The position numbers were made by a program, and so were the translations under genes. A model generated the notes under the pieces. It was not told where the DNA came from. It made no database searches and saw only the letters and a list, made by a program, of their open reading frames with translations. A stretch of 64,000 nt of DNA from Herbiconiux gentiana (GTDB lineage Bacteria; Actinomycetota; Actinomycetes; Actinomycetales; Microbacteriaceae). Shown one piece after another: positions 11,754 through 20,190 of the stretch. The stretch lies in contig NZ_JANTEZ010000002.1 of the NCBI RefSeq assembly GCF_024978135.1, forward strand, positions 124,001 through 188,000, read 5' to 3'. Position 1 is the stretch's first letter. Every line of letters begins with the position of its first letter.

Positions 11754-14700
11754 CTACCCCTCGCGGCCGGGCAGCGGCTGCTCCTCGATGAAGTTGGCGC
11801 CGAGGATCTCCCGCACGACGGCCTCGCCGTACCGAGCCCGCCCGCCGGCGGCAGCGCCCCCGCCGCGCTGAGGCGCATCCGCCCCACCGCGCTGAGCCCC
11901 ACCCGCCCCGCCCGACCGAACAGCACCCGGCCCGCCCGACTGAGCCGCACCCGGCCCACTCGATTGAGCAGCACCGGGCCCGCCGGCCTGCGACCCGCCA
12001 CGCTGAGGCCCGCCGGACTGTGACCCATCGGCGGCTGAAGCCCCCTCGGGCCCGGACGCCTCGAACCGCAGCGCCCCGGGCCGCGCGGCCGGGTCGCCCG
12101 CTCGTGCGCCACCGTCACGCCCACCCTGCGGCGGGCGGCCGGCGCCCTGCCGATCCCTCGACGCAGCACCCTCTTGGGCGCCGGGCCGCCGAGCATCGCT
12201 CTGTCCACCAGGCGCCCCGCCGCGCTGACCGGTAGGACCGGTCGGGCCACCGAAATTCTCGCCCCCACTCGGCAGGATGTCGGCCAGCGACGGCGGCAGA
12301 TCAGGCTCGTCACTCGGCATGGGCTCGTCGTAAGGCGGCGGCTCCTCGTCGCCCGACGTAGGAATCGCCACGACGTCCCACGACGTCGTCGCCGCCGCGC
12401 GCGCCCCCTGCGAACCCTGCACCGGAGCACCCTGCGGCCCCCGCATGGGCGCACCTCGCCCACGCTGCGACGGTGCCTGCTGCGAACGCTGCGGCGGTGC
12501 CTCGCCCTGGGGACGCTGCGCTGACGCTTCGCCCTGCGAACGCTGCCCCGCTGCCTCGCCCTGCGGGCGCGCGACCGCTGCCTCGCTCTGCGGGCGCTGA
12601 ACGGGCGCCTCCCCCTGGGGACGCTGCGCTGACGCCTCACCTTGTGGACGCTGCCCTGCTGTCCCACCCTGCAGACGCTGAGCGGGTGCCTCGGCTGGCG
12701 CCTCGCTCAGCGGACGCTGGATCGGTACCGACGTGCGCGGGTTCGGGGCCTGCGGGGCGGTGGCGCCGCCGCGGAGTGCCGCGAGCTGGGCGCGCACGCG
12801 CGCCACCTCCGCGGAATCGCTCTCGGGGCCCGGCTCGGCGGGGGCGGTGGCGGTGTTCTCGTTCAGGCCGGGAACCGTCCACCCGGAGGAGTCGACGACG
12901 GCCTTGGGCTCGGGAGCGAGCTCCTCCTCGGGCGGGAGCTCTTCGAGCTCCTCGTCCTCGTCGAACTCGTCGTCGTCCTCGTCCGCACCAGTGCTGTCAG
13001 ATGCATCCAGGCCAGCCGACGAGGGTGCGGTCGGGGCGGCAGAGTCGGCCGATGTCTTGGAGACCCCAGGCGCCACGGTCTCGCTCGACGGCGCTGGTGG
13101 GGTAGCCGTCGCCGGCTCGGTGGGTGTGGAAGGTTCGGCGGGGGTAGAAGGCTCGGTCGGCTGCGCGGGCGGGGTGGCGTCTGCGGCAGCAGGAGCTGCA
13201 GACGGGGTGGGCGCAGCGGCAGCAGGAGCTGCAGACGGGGCGGGCGCAGCGGCAGTCGGCGTCGCGGAGGTAGCCGAGGGCGCGGCAGGCACTGGGGGCG
13301 CCGAGGGTGCCGGCGCCGCGGAAGTAGCCGGGGCCGCCGAGGGTGCCGGGGCCGCCGAGGGTGCGGGCGCCGCGGAAGTAGCCGGGGGCGCGGAGGGTGC
13401 CGGCGCGGCCGAGGGTGCCGGCGCCGCCGAGGGTGCCGGCGCCGCGGAAATAGCCGGGGGCGCCGAGGGTGCCGGGGCCGCCGAGGGTGCCGGGGCCGCG
13501 GAGGGTGCTGGCGCCGCGGAAATAGCCGGGGCTGCGGCGGGTGCTGGCGCGGCCGAAGCTGCCGGAGCCCCGGAAGCGACTGGCGCGGCGGACGCGTCGT
13601 GGGGGCGGAGGGTGGTGTCGACGCGGGCGATGTACTTCACGCGGAGGCCCAGGACGTCGAGGATCGCCTGGCGGAGGTACTCGCTGACGCCCTGGCCGGG
13701 GGCCGAGCGCTCTTTGAAGCTCGCGACGTCGTTCTCGCTGGGGAAGGCGAGGGTGAGCACGTCGCCGTCGAGGGCGCGCACCTGGGCGGTGAAGACGACC
13801 AGCCAGGCGGTCATCTTCGCCTTCTGCACAGCCTCGAGGATCTCGGGCCACGCGTCTTTCAGCTGCTGCAGCGTGACCTCGCCGGCTGCGGCCGCGACGG
13901 TCTGCACGGGCGTGGCCGCCGGGGGGACGGCCACGACGTCGGGGGTCTCGACCGCGGTGGGCGGGGCAGCCGGAGCGGGCGACGACGACGGGTGGGCGGA
14001 GGAGTCGGCACCCGCGGCGACGTTCCACGAGGCGGCAGCGGCCGCGGCATCCGGAACCGTGTCGGCCGGGAGCGATGCCGACTCGGTGACACCGGACGGC
14101 GCAGCGGGCGCCGATGAGGGCACCGGCACGGTCGGCGAAGAAACGACAGCCGGCGCCGACGGCGCGGTCGGCGAAGAGACGACAGCAGGCACCGACGGCG
14201 CAGCCGAAGCCGGCACAAAAGAACCAGAACCAGAAGACCCAGCCCAAGGCCCCCCGCCCGGCGCATCCACCCCGATCCGCCGCTCCAACCGCTCCACCCG
14301 AGCCAACGCCCCGCGCTGGGTGTCGTCAGCCCCCGGCACCAGCGCCCGAGCCATCATCAGCTCCAGATGCAGCCGCGGCGACGTCGCCCCGGTCATCTCG
14401 CTCAGCGACGAGTTCACGATGTCGGCAACCCGTGAGAGCTCCGCGTGCCCGAACAGGGCGGCCTGCCGCCGCATGACCTCGAGGTCGTCGGCCGGCACGC
14501 CGCGCAGCACGGAGGCGGCCTGCTCGCGGGTGGCCGAGACCACGATGATGTCGCGGAGGCGCTCGAGCAGGTCTTCGACGAAGCGGCGCGGGTCTTGACC
14601 GGTCTGGATGACGCGGTCGACCGCGTCGAAGACGGCCGCGCCGTCGTGGGTGCCGAGGGCGTCGACCGCCTCGGAGAGCAGGGCGCCGTGGGTGTAGCCG

Positions 14701-15428
14701 AGCAGGGCGACGGCGCGCTCGTAGTCGACGTGGTTGTTCTCGGAGCCGGCGATCAGCTGGTCGAGCAGCGACAGCGTGTCTCGGGCCGAGCCGCCACCCG
14801 CGCGCACGACGAGGGGCAGCACGCCGGGAGCGACGTCGACGCCCTCCGACTCGCAGAGCGACTGCACGTACTCCAGCAGCTGTGCCGGCGGGATGAGCCG
14901 GAACGGGTAGTGGTGGGTTCGCGAGCGGATGGTGCCGATGACCTTGTCGGGCTCGGTCGTGGCGAAGATGAACTTGATGTGCTCCGGCGGCTCCTCGACG
15001 ATCTTGAGCAGCGCGTTGAAGCCGCCCGAGGTCACCATGTGCGCCTCGTCGATGATGAAGATCTTGAAGCGGTCGCGTGCCGGCGCGAAGATCGCGCGCT
15101 CACGGAGGTCGCGGGCATCGTCGACGCCACCGTGCGAAGCGGCGTCGATCTCGACCACGTCGAGCGAGCCCATGCCGTCGCGGCTCAGCTCGACACACGA
15201 CGGGCAGACGCCGCAAGGGGTGTCGGTGGGGCCCTCGGCGCAGTTCAGGCAGCGGGCCAGGATGCGCGCCGACGTCGTCTTGCCGCAGCCGCGCGGGCCG
15301 CTGAACAGATAGGCGTGATTGACGCGGTTCGTGCGCAGCGCCGTCATGAGCGGATCGGTCACCTGCGACTGCCCGATCATCTCGGCGAAGGTCTCGGGCC
15401 GATAGCGGCGATAGAGGGCGGTAACCAC
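11754..15428 (-). CDS. dnaX: DNA polymerase III subunit gamma/tau with giant low-complexity tail
   Basis: 1224 residues from a GTG, about twice the E. coli tau length. Residues 1-370 are the AAA+ clamp-loader core: Walker A GPRGCGKTT (44-52), zinc site Cys63/Cys72/Cys75/Cys78, Walker B IIDEAH (125-130) and the sensor region with FATTEP. A conserved DnaX middle domain (about 515-605, LKDAWPEILEAVQKAKMTAWLV and later) is followed by about 600 residues of repeats: Ala/Pro/Ser hexamers (SAAPAP), an acidic block (DEDDDEFDEDEELEELPPEEE), QRPQGEA-type heptads, and a Gly/Ser/Ala-rich end. It loads the sliding clamp and holds the replicase together. No A-rich slippery sequence for a gamma frameshift was seen. 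Confidence 0.96.
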   Translation of the reverse strand: MVTALYRRYRPETFAEMIGQSQVTDPLMTALRTNRVNHAYLFSGPRGCGKTTSARILARCLNCAEGPTDTPCGVCPSCVELSRDGMGSLDVVEIDAASHGGVDDARDLRERAIFAPARDRFKIFIIDEAHMVTSGGFNALLKIVEEPPEHIKFIFATTEPDKVIGTIRSRTHHYPFRLIPPAQLLEYVQSLCESEGVDVAPGVLPLVVRAGGGSARDTLSLLDQLIAGSENNHVDYERAVALLGYTHGALLSEAVDALGTHDGAAVFDAVDRVIQTGQDPRRFVEDLLERLRDIIVVSATREQAASVLRGVPADDLEVMRRQAALFGHAELSRVADIVNSSLSEMTGATSPRLHLELMMARALVPGADDTQRGALARVERLERRIGVDAPGGGPWAGSSGSGSFVPASAAPSVPAVVSSPTAPSAPAVVSSPTVPVPSSAPAAPSGVTESASLPADTVPDAAAAAASWNVAAGADSSAHPSSSPAPAAPPTAVETPDVVAVPPAATPVQTVAAAAGEVTLQQLKDAWPEILEAVQKAKMTAWLVVFTAQVRALDGDVLTLAFPSENDVASFKERSAPGQGVSEYLRQAILDVLGLRVKYIARVDTTLRPHDASAAPVASGAPAASAAPAPAAAPAISAAPAPSAAPAPSAAPAPSAPPAISAAPAPSAAPAPSAAPAPSAPPATSAAPAPSAAPAPSAAPATSAAPAPSAPPVPAAPSATSATPTAAAPAPSAAPAAAAPTPSAAPAAADATPPAQPTEPSTPAEPSTPTEPATATPPAPSSETVAPGVSKTSADSAAPTAPSSAGLDASDSTGADEDDDEFDEDEELEELPPEEELAPEPKAVVDSSGWTVPGLNENTATAPAEPGPESDSAEVARVRAQLAALRGGATAPQAPNPRTSVPIQRPLSEAPAEAPAQRLQGGTAGQRPQGEASAQRPQGEAPVQRPQSEAAVARPQGEAAGQRSQGEASAQRPQGEAPPQRSQQAPSQRGRGAPMRGPQGAPVQGSQGARAAATTSWDVVAIPTSGDEEPPPYDEPMPSDEPDLPPSLADILPSGGENFGGPTGPTGQRGGAPGGQSDARRPGAQEGAASRDRQGAGRPPQGGRDGGARAGDPAARPGALRFEASGPEGASAADGSQSGGPQRGGSQAGGPGAAQSSGPGAAQSGGPGAVRSGGAGGAQRGGADAPQRGGGAAAGGRARYGEAVVREILGANFIEEQPLPGREG
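12470..12700. repeat. 21-nt repeats coding QRPQGEA heptads inside dnaX
   Basis: About ten imperfect 21-24-nt units on the minus strand code for QRPQGEA / QRSQGEA / QRPQSEA heptads in the DnaX tail. The in-frame unit length shows expansion within coding sequence. Confidence 0.85.
13300..13560. repeat. 18-nt repeats coding SAAPAP units inside dnaX
   Basis: An imperfect tandem array of 18-nt units (plus strand GCCGAGGGTGCCGGCGCC and variants) codes on the minus strand for SAAPAP, SAPPAI and similar hexamers. Longer super-units recur, each starting with the GCGGAAATAGCCGG variant. It is a slippage-prone coding minisatellite. Confidence 0.9.
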
Positions 15429-15472
15429 CCGCTAAGACTACCTGCGGCCACCGACACCGGGGCGGGGGCGGG

Positions 15473-15946
15473 TCAGAGGGTGAGGGCGTAGCAGACCGAG
15501 AGCTCCGAGCCGATGTACGGCCCGAAGGGCTCGATCCGCTCGTAGCCCTCGCGCTCGTAGAAACGCATCGCATCGGGCTGCTCGATGCCGGTCTCGAGCA
15601 CCAGCCGCTCGACCCCGAGCTGCCGCGCCTCCTCCTCGAGCGCCCGCAGCACGGCCGTCGAGACGCCTCGTCCCCGGGCATCCGGATGCACGAACATCCG
15701 CTTGATCTCCGCACCCCCGCCGGGCAGCGGTCGCAGCCCGCCGCACCCCACGGCCTCGCCCGACGCCGTGCGCGCCACGAGGAACACGGGCACCGACGCC
15801 GCCGTCGGCACGGCGCCCGGCTCGTGGTCGTCGCGGCCGTAGCGCTCATCGAGCTCGGCGCGCTGGGCGCGGCGCAGGGCGTCGGCGGCCGGATCGTCGA
15901 AGGGCACGCGCTCGATGGTGACGGCCAGGGCGGGGCGACGGGTCAT
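15473..15946 (-). CDS. GNAT family acetyltransferase
   Basis: 157 residues from ATG 15946, chosen over the upstream TTG because AAAGGA sits 5 bases before it. The GNAT fold is clear: the IKRMFVHPDARGRGVSTAVL block is motif A with the R-G-R-G acetyl-CoA loop, and LETGIEQPDAMRFYEREGY is motif B. The substrate is unknown. The gene is divergent from a TetR-GNAT fusion gene; the 80-bp gap holds a palindrome within a promoter-like element, so shared control by the TetR protein is likely. Confidence 0.9.
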   Translation of the reverse strand: MTRRPALAVTIERVPFDDPAADALRRAQRAELDERYGRDDHEPGAVPTAASVPVFLVARTASGEAVGCGGLRPLPGGGAEIKRMFVHPDARGRGVSTAVLRALEEEARQLGVERLVLETGIEQPDAMRFYEREGYERIEPFGPYIGSELSVCYALTL

Positions 15947-15957
15947 GGGTTCCTTTC

Positions 15958-15986
15958 GTGACAAGCATTACCGTAACGGTTGTTAT
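15958..15986 (+). promoter_or_regulatory. Promoter with palindromic operator for TetR-GNAT gene
   Basis: GTGACA (15958-15963), a 17-bp spacer and TGTTAT (15981-15986) form a promoter-like pair 42 bp before the fusion gene. The palindrome ACCGTAACGGT (15970-15980) fills the spacer end, a position where bound repressor would block polymerase. On the other strand TAATGC (15970-15965) could serve as a -10 for the divergent GNAT gene. Autoregulation by the TetR domain is inferred. Confidence 0.5.
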
Positions 15987-16027
15987 GCTGGCGGGCAAAG
16001 CCGAACCGAGAACAGAACGGATGCACG

Positions 16028-17089
16028 ATGGCACGCCAGCGCGACGTCGACGATCAGCGGCAGCGCCTCAGCGAGGCCACCTGGGCCGTGCTCACCGAGC
16101 GCGGGCTGCCGGGGCTGACGATCCGCGCGGTGGCCGAGCGCGCGGGCTGCACCACGGGCCTCGTGATGCACGCGTTCCCCACGAAGGACGCGCTGCTCCT
16201 GCACGCCCGCGACCTGCTGCACGCCGCCACCCGATTGCGCGCCGACGCCGCCGAGGCCGCGGCCGCGACGCCCGGGCAGGCCCTCGAGGCGGTGCTCCTG
16301 AACGCGCTGTCGCTCGACGACCGCTCGGCCGACGAGGCCCGCGTCTGGGTGAGCTACCTCGCGGCGGCGCTGGCCGATCCGACGCTCGCCGAGCGGCACC
16401 GGGCGGGCAACCGCAGTTTCGTCGCGCGGGTCGAGCGCCTGCTGGGGGCGAGCCGGCCCGCGTGGTCGGCTGAGCGCATCCGCACCGAGGCCCGCACGCT
16501 GGTGGCGGTCGCCGAGGGCATGAACACGCTGGGGGCGGCCGATCCCGAGACGTATCCGCCCGAGGTGCAGCGTCGGTCGATGACGGATGCCCTGAGCCGC
16601 ACCCTTGGCCCCGCCGACGCCGGGCGCCCGGCTGCGCCCGACCCTCTGCAGGCGGGCGGCGCCGGGCTGAGCATCCGCCCCTTCGACGAGGCCGACACCG
16701 AGCAGGTCGTCACCCTCTGGGCCGCCTGCGGACTCACCCGCCCCTGGAACGACCCGCACCGCGACATCGCGCGGAAGCTCACGGTGCAGCCGGAGCTCTT
16801 CCTGGTGGGCGTCGACACCGCGGGCGCCGTCGTGGCGAGCGCCATGGCCGGATTCGACGGGCACCGCGGCTGGGTGAACTACCTCGCCGTCACGCCGGCG
16901 CGGCAGGGGCACGGCGACGGACGCGCCCTGATGCACGAGGTCGAGCAGCGCCTGCTGGCGCTCGGCTGCCCGAAGGTCAACCTGCAGATCCGGGAGGGCA
17001 ACGAGGGCGTGATGGAGTTCTACCGCACCCTCAGCTACACCCGCGACGCGGCCGTCAGCTTCGGCAAACGCCTCATCCCCGACGCCTGA
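16028..17089 (+). CDS. TetR-family regulator fused to GNAT acetyltransferase
   Basis: 353 residues from ATG 16028. Residues 1-200 are TetR-like: the N-terminal helix-turn-helix contains GLTIRAVAERAGCTTGLVMHAF with the usual core, followed by an alpha-helical ligand domain. Residues about 208-353 are a complete GNAT domain: LSIRPFDEADTEQVVTLW at its start, VNYLAVTPARQGHGDGRALM as motif A (RQGHGDGRAL acetyl-CoA loop), LQIREGNEGVMEFYRTLSY as motif B. The junction is a Pro/Ala linker with no stop or frame change, so this is a true fusion in the sequence. It may couple repression to an acetylation reaction or sense acetyl-CoA. The divergent neighbour is another GNAT. Confidence 0.85.
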   Translation: MARQRDVDDQRQRLSEATWAVLTERGLPGLTIRAVAERAGCTTGLVMHAFPTKDALLLHARDLLHAATRLRADAAEAAAATPGQALEAVLLNALSLDDRSADEARVWVSYLAAALADPTLAERHRAGNRSFVARVERLLGASRPAWSAERIRTEARTLVAVAEGMNTLGAADPETYPPEVQRRSMTDALSRTLGPADAGRPAAPDPLQAGGAGLSIRPFDEADTEQVVTLWAACGLTRPWNDPHRDIARKLTVQPELFLVGVDTAGAVVASAMAGFDGHRGWVNYLAVTPARQGHGDGRALMHEVEQRLLALGCPKVNLQIREGNEGVMEFYRTLSYTRDAAVSFGKRLIPDA

Positions 17090-17137
17090 CGGCGCCCACC
17101 CGCGCTCCTACCTACGTCGCCACGATCCCCCGCGGGC

Positions 17138-17995
17138 TCAGGAAGCGATGCTCGATGCCAGGAGAGCGAGGCGCTCGGCCGAATCGGAGTGCTCGTCGGG
17201 GTAGTACACCACCAGCAGCACGTCCCCGACGGGCAGCTTCTCGCGATTCAGCCGAAGCACTCCGACGACCGGGTGATGCACGGTCGCGACCCCGCCCTCG
17301 AGCCGCTGGACGTCGTGCCGCGCCCAGAGCGAGCGGAACCGGCCGCTCGCCAGGGAGAGCTCACCGACCAGCTCGACGGTGCGGGCATCCGTCACGTCAT
17401 CGCCGATCGTGCTGCGGAAGGCCGCCACCGAGTCGATGGAGGCACGCTCCCAGTCGTCGTGGAAGGTCCGCTCCTCGGGATCGAGCAGCAGCGATCGCAG
17501 CCGGTTCTGCCCCGGCACCAGTCGCGGGTTGAAGGCGACGGCGAGCGGGTTCGACGCGAGCACGTCGAACGATCTACCCTCGACGAACGCGGGCAGCTCG
17601 ATCGCGGCGAGGAGGTGGTGCAGGCGCTCGGGCACGCGCTCGCTGCGTCGCTCGAAGCGTCGGCGCGGAAGGGGCCTGGCGAGCCCGAGCAGGTAGGCGG
17701 TCTCGACGTCGTCGAGACGGAGCACCCGGGCCAGAGCCTCGAGAACCTAGGCCGAGGGATTGCTGTCGCGGCCGCGTTCGAGGCGCAGGTAGTAGTCGGC
17801 GCTGATGCCCGCCAGCAGGGCGACCTCCTCGCGACGGAGGCCCGGAACCCGGCGATGCGATCCGCCGGGGAGTCCGACGGTCTCGGGTGCTACCAGGGCG
17901 CGGCGGGCGCGCAGGTACTCGCCCAGACGGTTCTCGGCGGAGGCGGATGCGGAGGCGCCGGCGGAGGCGGAGGTCGGCGCGCGGTCAGCGGTCAC
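17138..17995 (-). pseudogene. XRE/MmyB-like regulator broken by an in-frame amber codon
   Basis: The frame runs from GTG 17995 to the stop at 17138, 285 codons, with a single TAG at 17749-17747 (codon 83). Upstream part: a helix-turn-helix with VPGLRREEVALLAGISADYY and LERGRDSNPSA. Downstream part: VLEALARVLRLDD, then the MmyB-like ligand domain (FDVLASNPLAVAFNP, RFRSLWARHDV, HHPVVGVLRLN). In intact homologues the site reads NPSxQVLxALAR, so TAG most likely replaced CAG by one C-to-T change. Everything else is intact, suggesting recent loss, a polymorphism or a sequencing error. Reinitiation at GTG 17725 could give the ligand domain alone. Such regulators usually sit next to the SDR gene they control, as here. 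Confidence 0.85.
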
Positions 17996-18160
17996 GTTCT
18001 CACGATAACCACGCCGCGGCCGGCGGGAGGGGGCCCTGCCACTCCCCGGATCACGGGAGGACTCCCCCGCATCCGCCCACCGGTGGAGCATCGGATGCGC
18101 ATCCCGGCCGGTCACGACAGACCTGCCGCAGCCCATCCACCCCGACCCGAAGGAACCACC

Positions 18161-18913
18161 ATGGATCTCACCTCCCGCACCGCTCTCATCGTCGGCGGCA
18201 CCTCCGGCATCGGCCTCGGCCTCGCCCGGCGCCTGGCCGCGGCCGGCAGCACCGTCGTGATCGGCGGACGCGACACCGACCGTCCCGGGCTCGACACGTT
18301 CCCCACGGTCACCGTCGACGTGACCGACCCCGCCTCGGTGGCGCGGGCCCGCGACGAGGTGCTCGCGCAGCACGCCGAGCTCGACCTCGTCGTCACGATG
18401 TCGGGGGTCATGATGATGGAGGACCTCCGCGACCCCGCCCACTTCGCGCAGACCGAGGCGGCGATCGCGGTGAACCTGCTCGGCACGATCCGAGTGATCG
18501 ACGCCTTCACGCCGCACCTGGTCGCGCGGGGCTCGGGCGACATCGTGACGGTCAGCTCGGGGATCGGTTTCCTGCCGTTCCCGCCGATGCCCGGGTACGG
18601 CGCCTCGAAGGCCGGCGTGCACGCCTACACCGAGGCCCTGCGCGCCCAGCTCGACGGAACCGGCGTGCACGTCACCGAGCTCATCCCGCCCGCGGTCGCC
18701 ACCGCCGGCCAGGAGAAGGTCAACCCTGCCGCGCTGCCCCTCGACGGCTTCCTCGACGAGGTGATGGGGCTGCTCGGCGAGACGCCGACACCGGCCGAGA
18801 TCGTGGTGGCGGCGGCCCGGCGCCTCCGCTGGGCCGAGCGCGACGGCAGCTACGCCGAGCTGCTCGCCCAGCGCTCGCGCGCGCTCACCCTGCTGCCGGG
18901 CCGAGCGTCCTGA
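18161..18913 (+). CDS. Short-chain dehydrogenase/reductase
   Basis: 250 residues from ATG 18161, preceded by AAGGAA. The Rossmann signature GGTSGIGLG lies at about 11-19 and the catalytic YGASK block follows a conserved VSSG serine. The NNAG block is TMSG. It resembles the DltE-like group of NADP-dependent oxidoreductases; the substrate is unknown. It is divergent from the broken XRE/MmyB-like regulator gene, the usual pairing, so its control may be lost or altered in this strain. Confidence 0.9.
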   Translation: MDLTSRTALIVGGTSGIGLGLARRLAAAGSTVVIGGRDTDRPGLDTFPTVTVDVTDPASVARARDEVLAQHAELDLVVTMSGVMMMEDLRDPAHFAQTEAAIAVNLLGTIRVIDAFTPHLVARGSGDIVTVSSGIGFLPFPPMPGYGASKAGVHAYTEALRAQLDGTGVHVTELIPPAVATAGQEKVNPAALPLDGFLDEVMGLLGETPTPAEIVVAAARRLRWAERDGSYAELLAQRSRALTLLPGRAS

Positions 18914-18999
18914 CGCGGATGCCCGCCCGCGCAGTCGCGGCGGCATGACCAGCCCGGCCGCTCGCCCGAGGCGGATGCCCGCCCGACGGCCGCGCCGGC

Positions 19000-20190
19000 C
19001 TACCCCGCCACCGCCGCGAACGACTGCCGCGCGATCTCCAGTTCCTCGTTCGTCGGCACCACCAGCACCGCCACCCGCGACGACTCCGTGGAGATCGTCC
19101 GCGCCCCCAAGCCCCGGGCCTCGTTCCGCGCGGCGTCCACCTCGATGCCCAGCCCCTCGAGCCCGGCCAACGACCGCGCCCGCACCAGGGGGTTGTTCTC
19201 CCCCACCCCCGCCGTGAACACGATCGCGTCGAGCCTCCCGAGCTGCGCGTAGTACGCCCCCACGTACCCCCGGATGCGGTGCAGGTACACCTCGAGAGCC
19301 AGCTCGGCCGCCTCGTCCCCGGCGGCCGCCGCCTTCTGCACGTCGCGCATGTCGCCCTTGCCCGACAGCCCCAGCAGCCCCGAGCGCCGGTTCAGCAGCT
19401 CGTCGAGCTCGGCGAACCCCATCCCCGTCTTGCGGTTCAGGTGGAACAGCACCGCCGGGTCGAGGTCGCCCGAACGCGTGCCCATCACGAGCCCCTCGAG
19501 CGGGGTCATGCCCATCGAGGTCTCGACCGACCGCCCCCCGTCGACGGCGCAGACCGAGGCGCCGTTGCCGAGGTGCAGCACGATCGTCTTCAGCGACGAC
19601 AGCGGACGGTCGAGGTACTCCGCCGTGGCTCCCGCGACGTACTTGTGCGAGGTGCCGTGGAACCCGTACCGCCGGATGCGCTGCCGCTCGGCCAGCGACG
19701 CGTCGATCGCGTAGGTGTAGGCCGCCGGCGGCAGCGTCTGGTGGAACGCCGTGTCGAACACCGCCACCTGCGGCACCGAGGGGAACGCCTTCTGCGCCGC
19801 GTCGATGCCCGCGAGGTTCGCCGGGTTGTGCAGCGGCGCGAGCTCGCTGAGGTCTTCGATGTTGATCTTCACGAGGTCGGTCACAACGGTGGCCTCGTGG
19901 AACCGCTTGCCGCCGTGCACGACGCGGTGGCCGACGGCGGTGAGCGGATGCTCGTCGAGCGACGGGCCGTGGTCGCCGAAAGCGGCGAGCATCGCCGCGA
20001 ACCCGGCGGTGTGGTCGGCGATCGGGTCGTCCGACTCCCACGATCCGTCGGGTGTCGTGTGCTTCGTGTGCCCTGCGTCTTCGCCGATGCGCTCGACGAG
20101 GCCCGAGGCGAGCACCTGCTCGGTCTCGATCTCGATCAGCTGGTACTTGAACGACGACGATCCGCTGTTGACGACGAGGATGGCGCTCAT
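19000..20190 (-). CDS. ackA: Acetate kinase
   Basis: 396 residues, typical length. It makes ATP and acetate from acetyl phosphate, reversibly. Diagnostic blocks are the start VNSGSSSFKYQLIE, HRVVHGG, the phosphate-binding HLGNGASVCAV, GMTPLEGLVMGTRSGDLDP, and the late FTAGVGENNP. The start overlaps the pta stop by 4 bp (ATGA), so the two are translationally coupled. With phosphoketolase encoded 6 kb away it would finish an ATP-yielding branch from pentose phosphates. Confidence 0.98.
   Translation of the reverse strand: MSAILVVNSGSSSFKYQLIEIETEQVLASGLVERIGEDAGHTKHTTPDGSWESDDPIADHTAGFAAMLAAFGDHGPSLDEHPLTAVGHRVVHGGKRFHEATVVTDLVKINIEDLSELAPLHNPANLAGIDAAQKAFPSVPQVAVFDTAFHQTLPPAAYTYAIDASLAERQRIRRYGFHGTSHKYVAGATAEYLDRPLSSLKTIVLHLGNGASVCAVDGGRSVETSMGMTPLEGLVMGTRSGDLDPAVLFHLNRKTGMGFAELDELLNRRSGLLGLSGKGDMRDVQKAAAAGDEAAELALEVYLHRIRGYVGAYYAQLGRLDAIVFTAGVGENNPLVRARSLAGLEGLGIEVDAARNEARGLGARTISTESSRVAVLVVPTNEELEIARQSFAAVAG

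Noticed and set aside
13300-13560. CRISPR-like spaced repeats
   Set aside because: The units are contiguous 18-nt codon repeats without unique spacers, inside an open dnaX frame.
12733-14598. Gly/Ala-rich 621-codon frame opposite the dnaX repeats
   Set aside because: It mirrors the DnaX low-complexity repeats and has no start signal or motif; the minus strand frame contains the intact DnaX.
11754-15428. Programmed frameshift making a gamma form of DnaX
   Set aside because: No A-rich slippery heptamer with a downstream hairpin was found near the end of the ATPase core.
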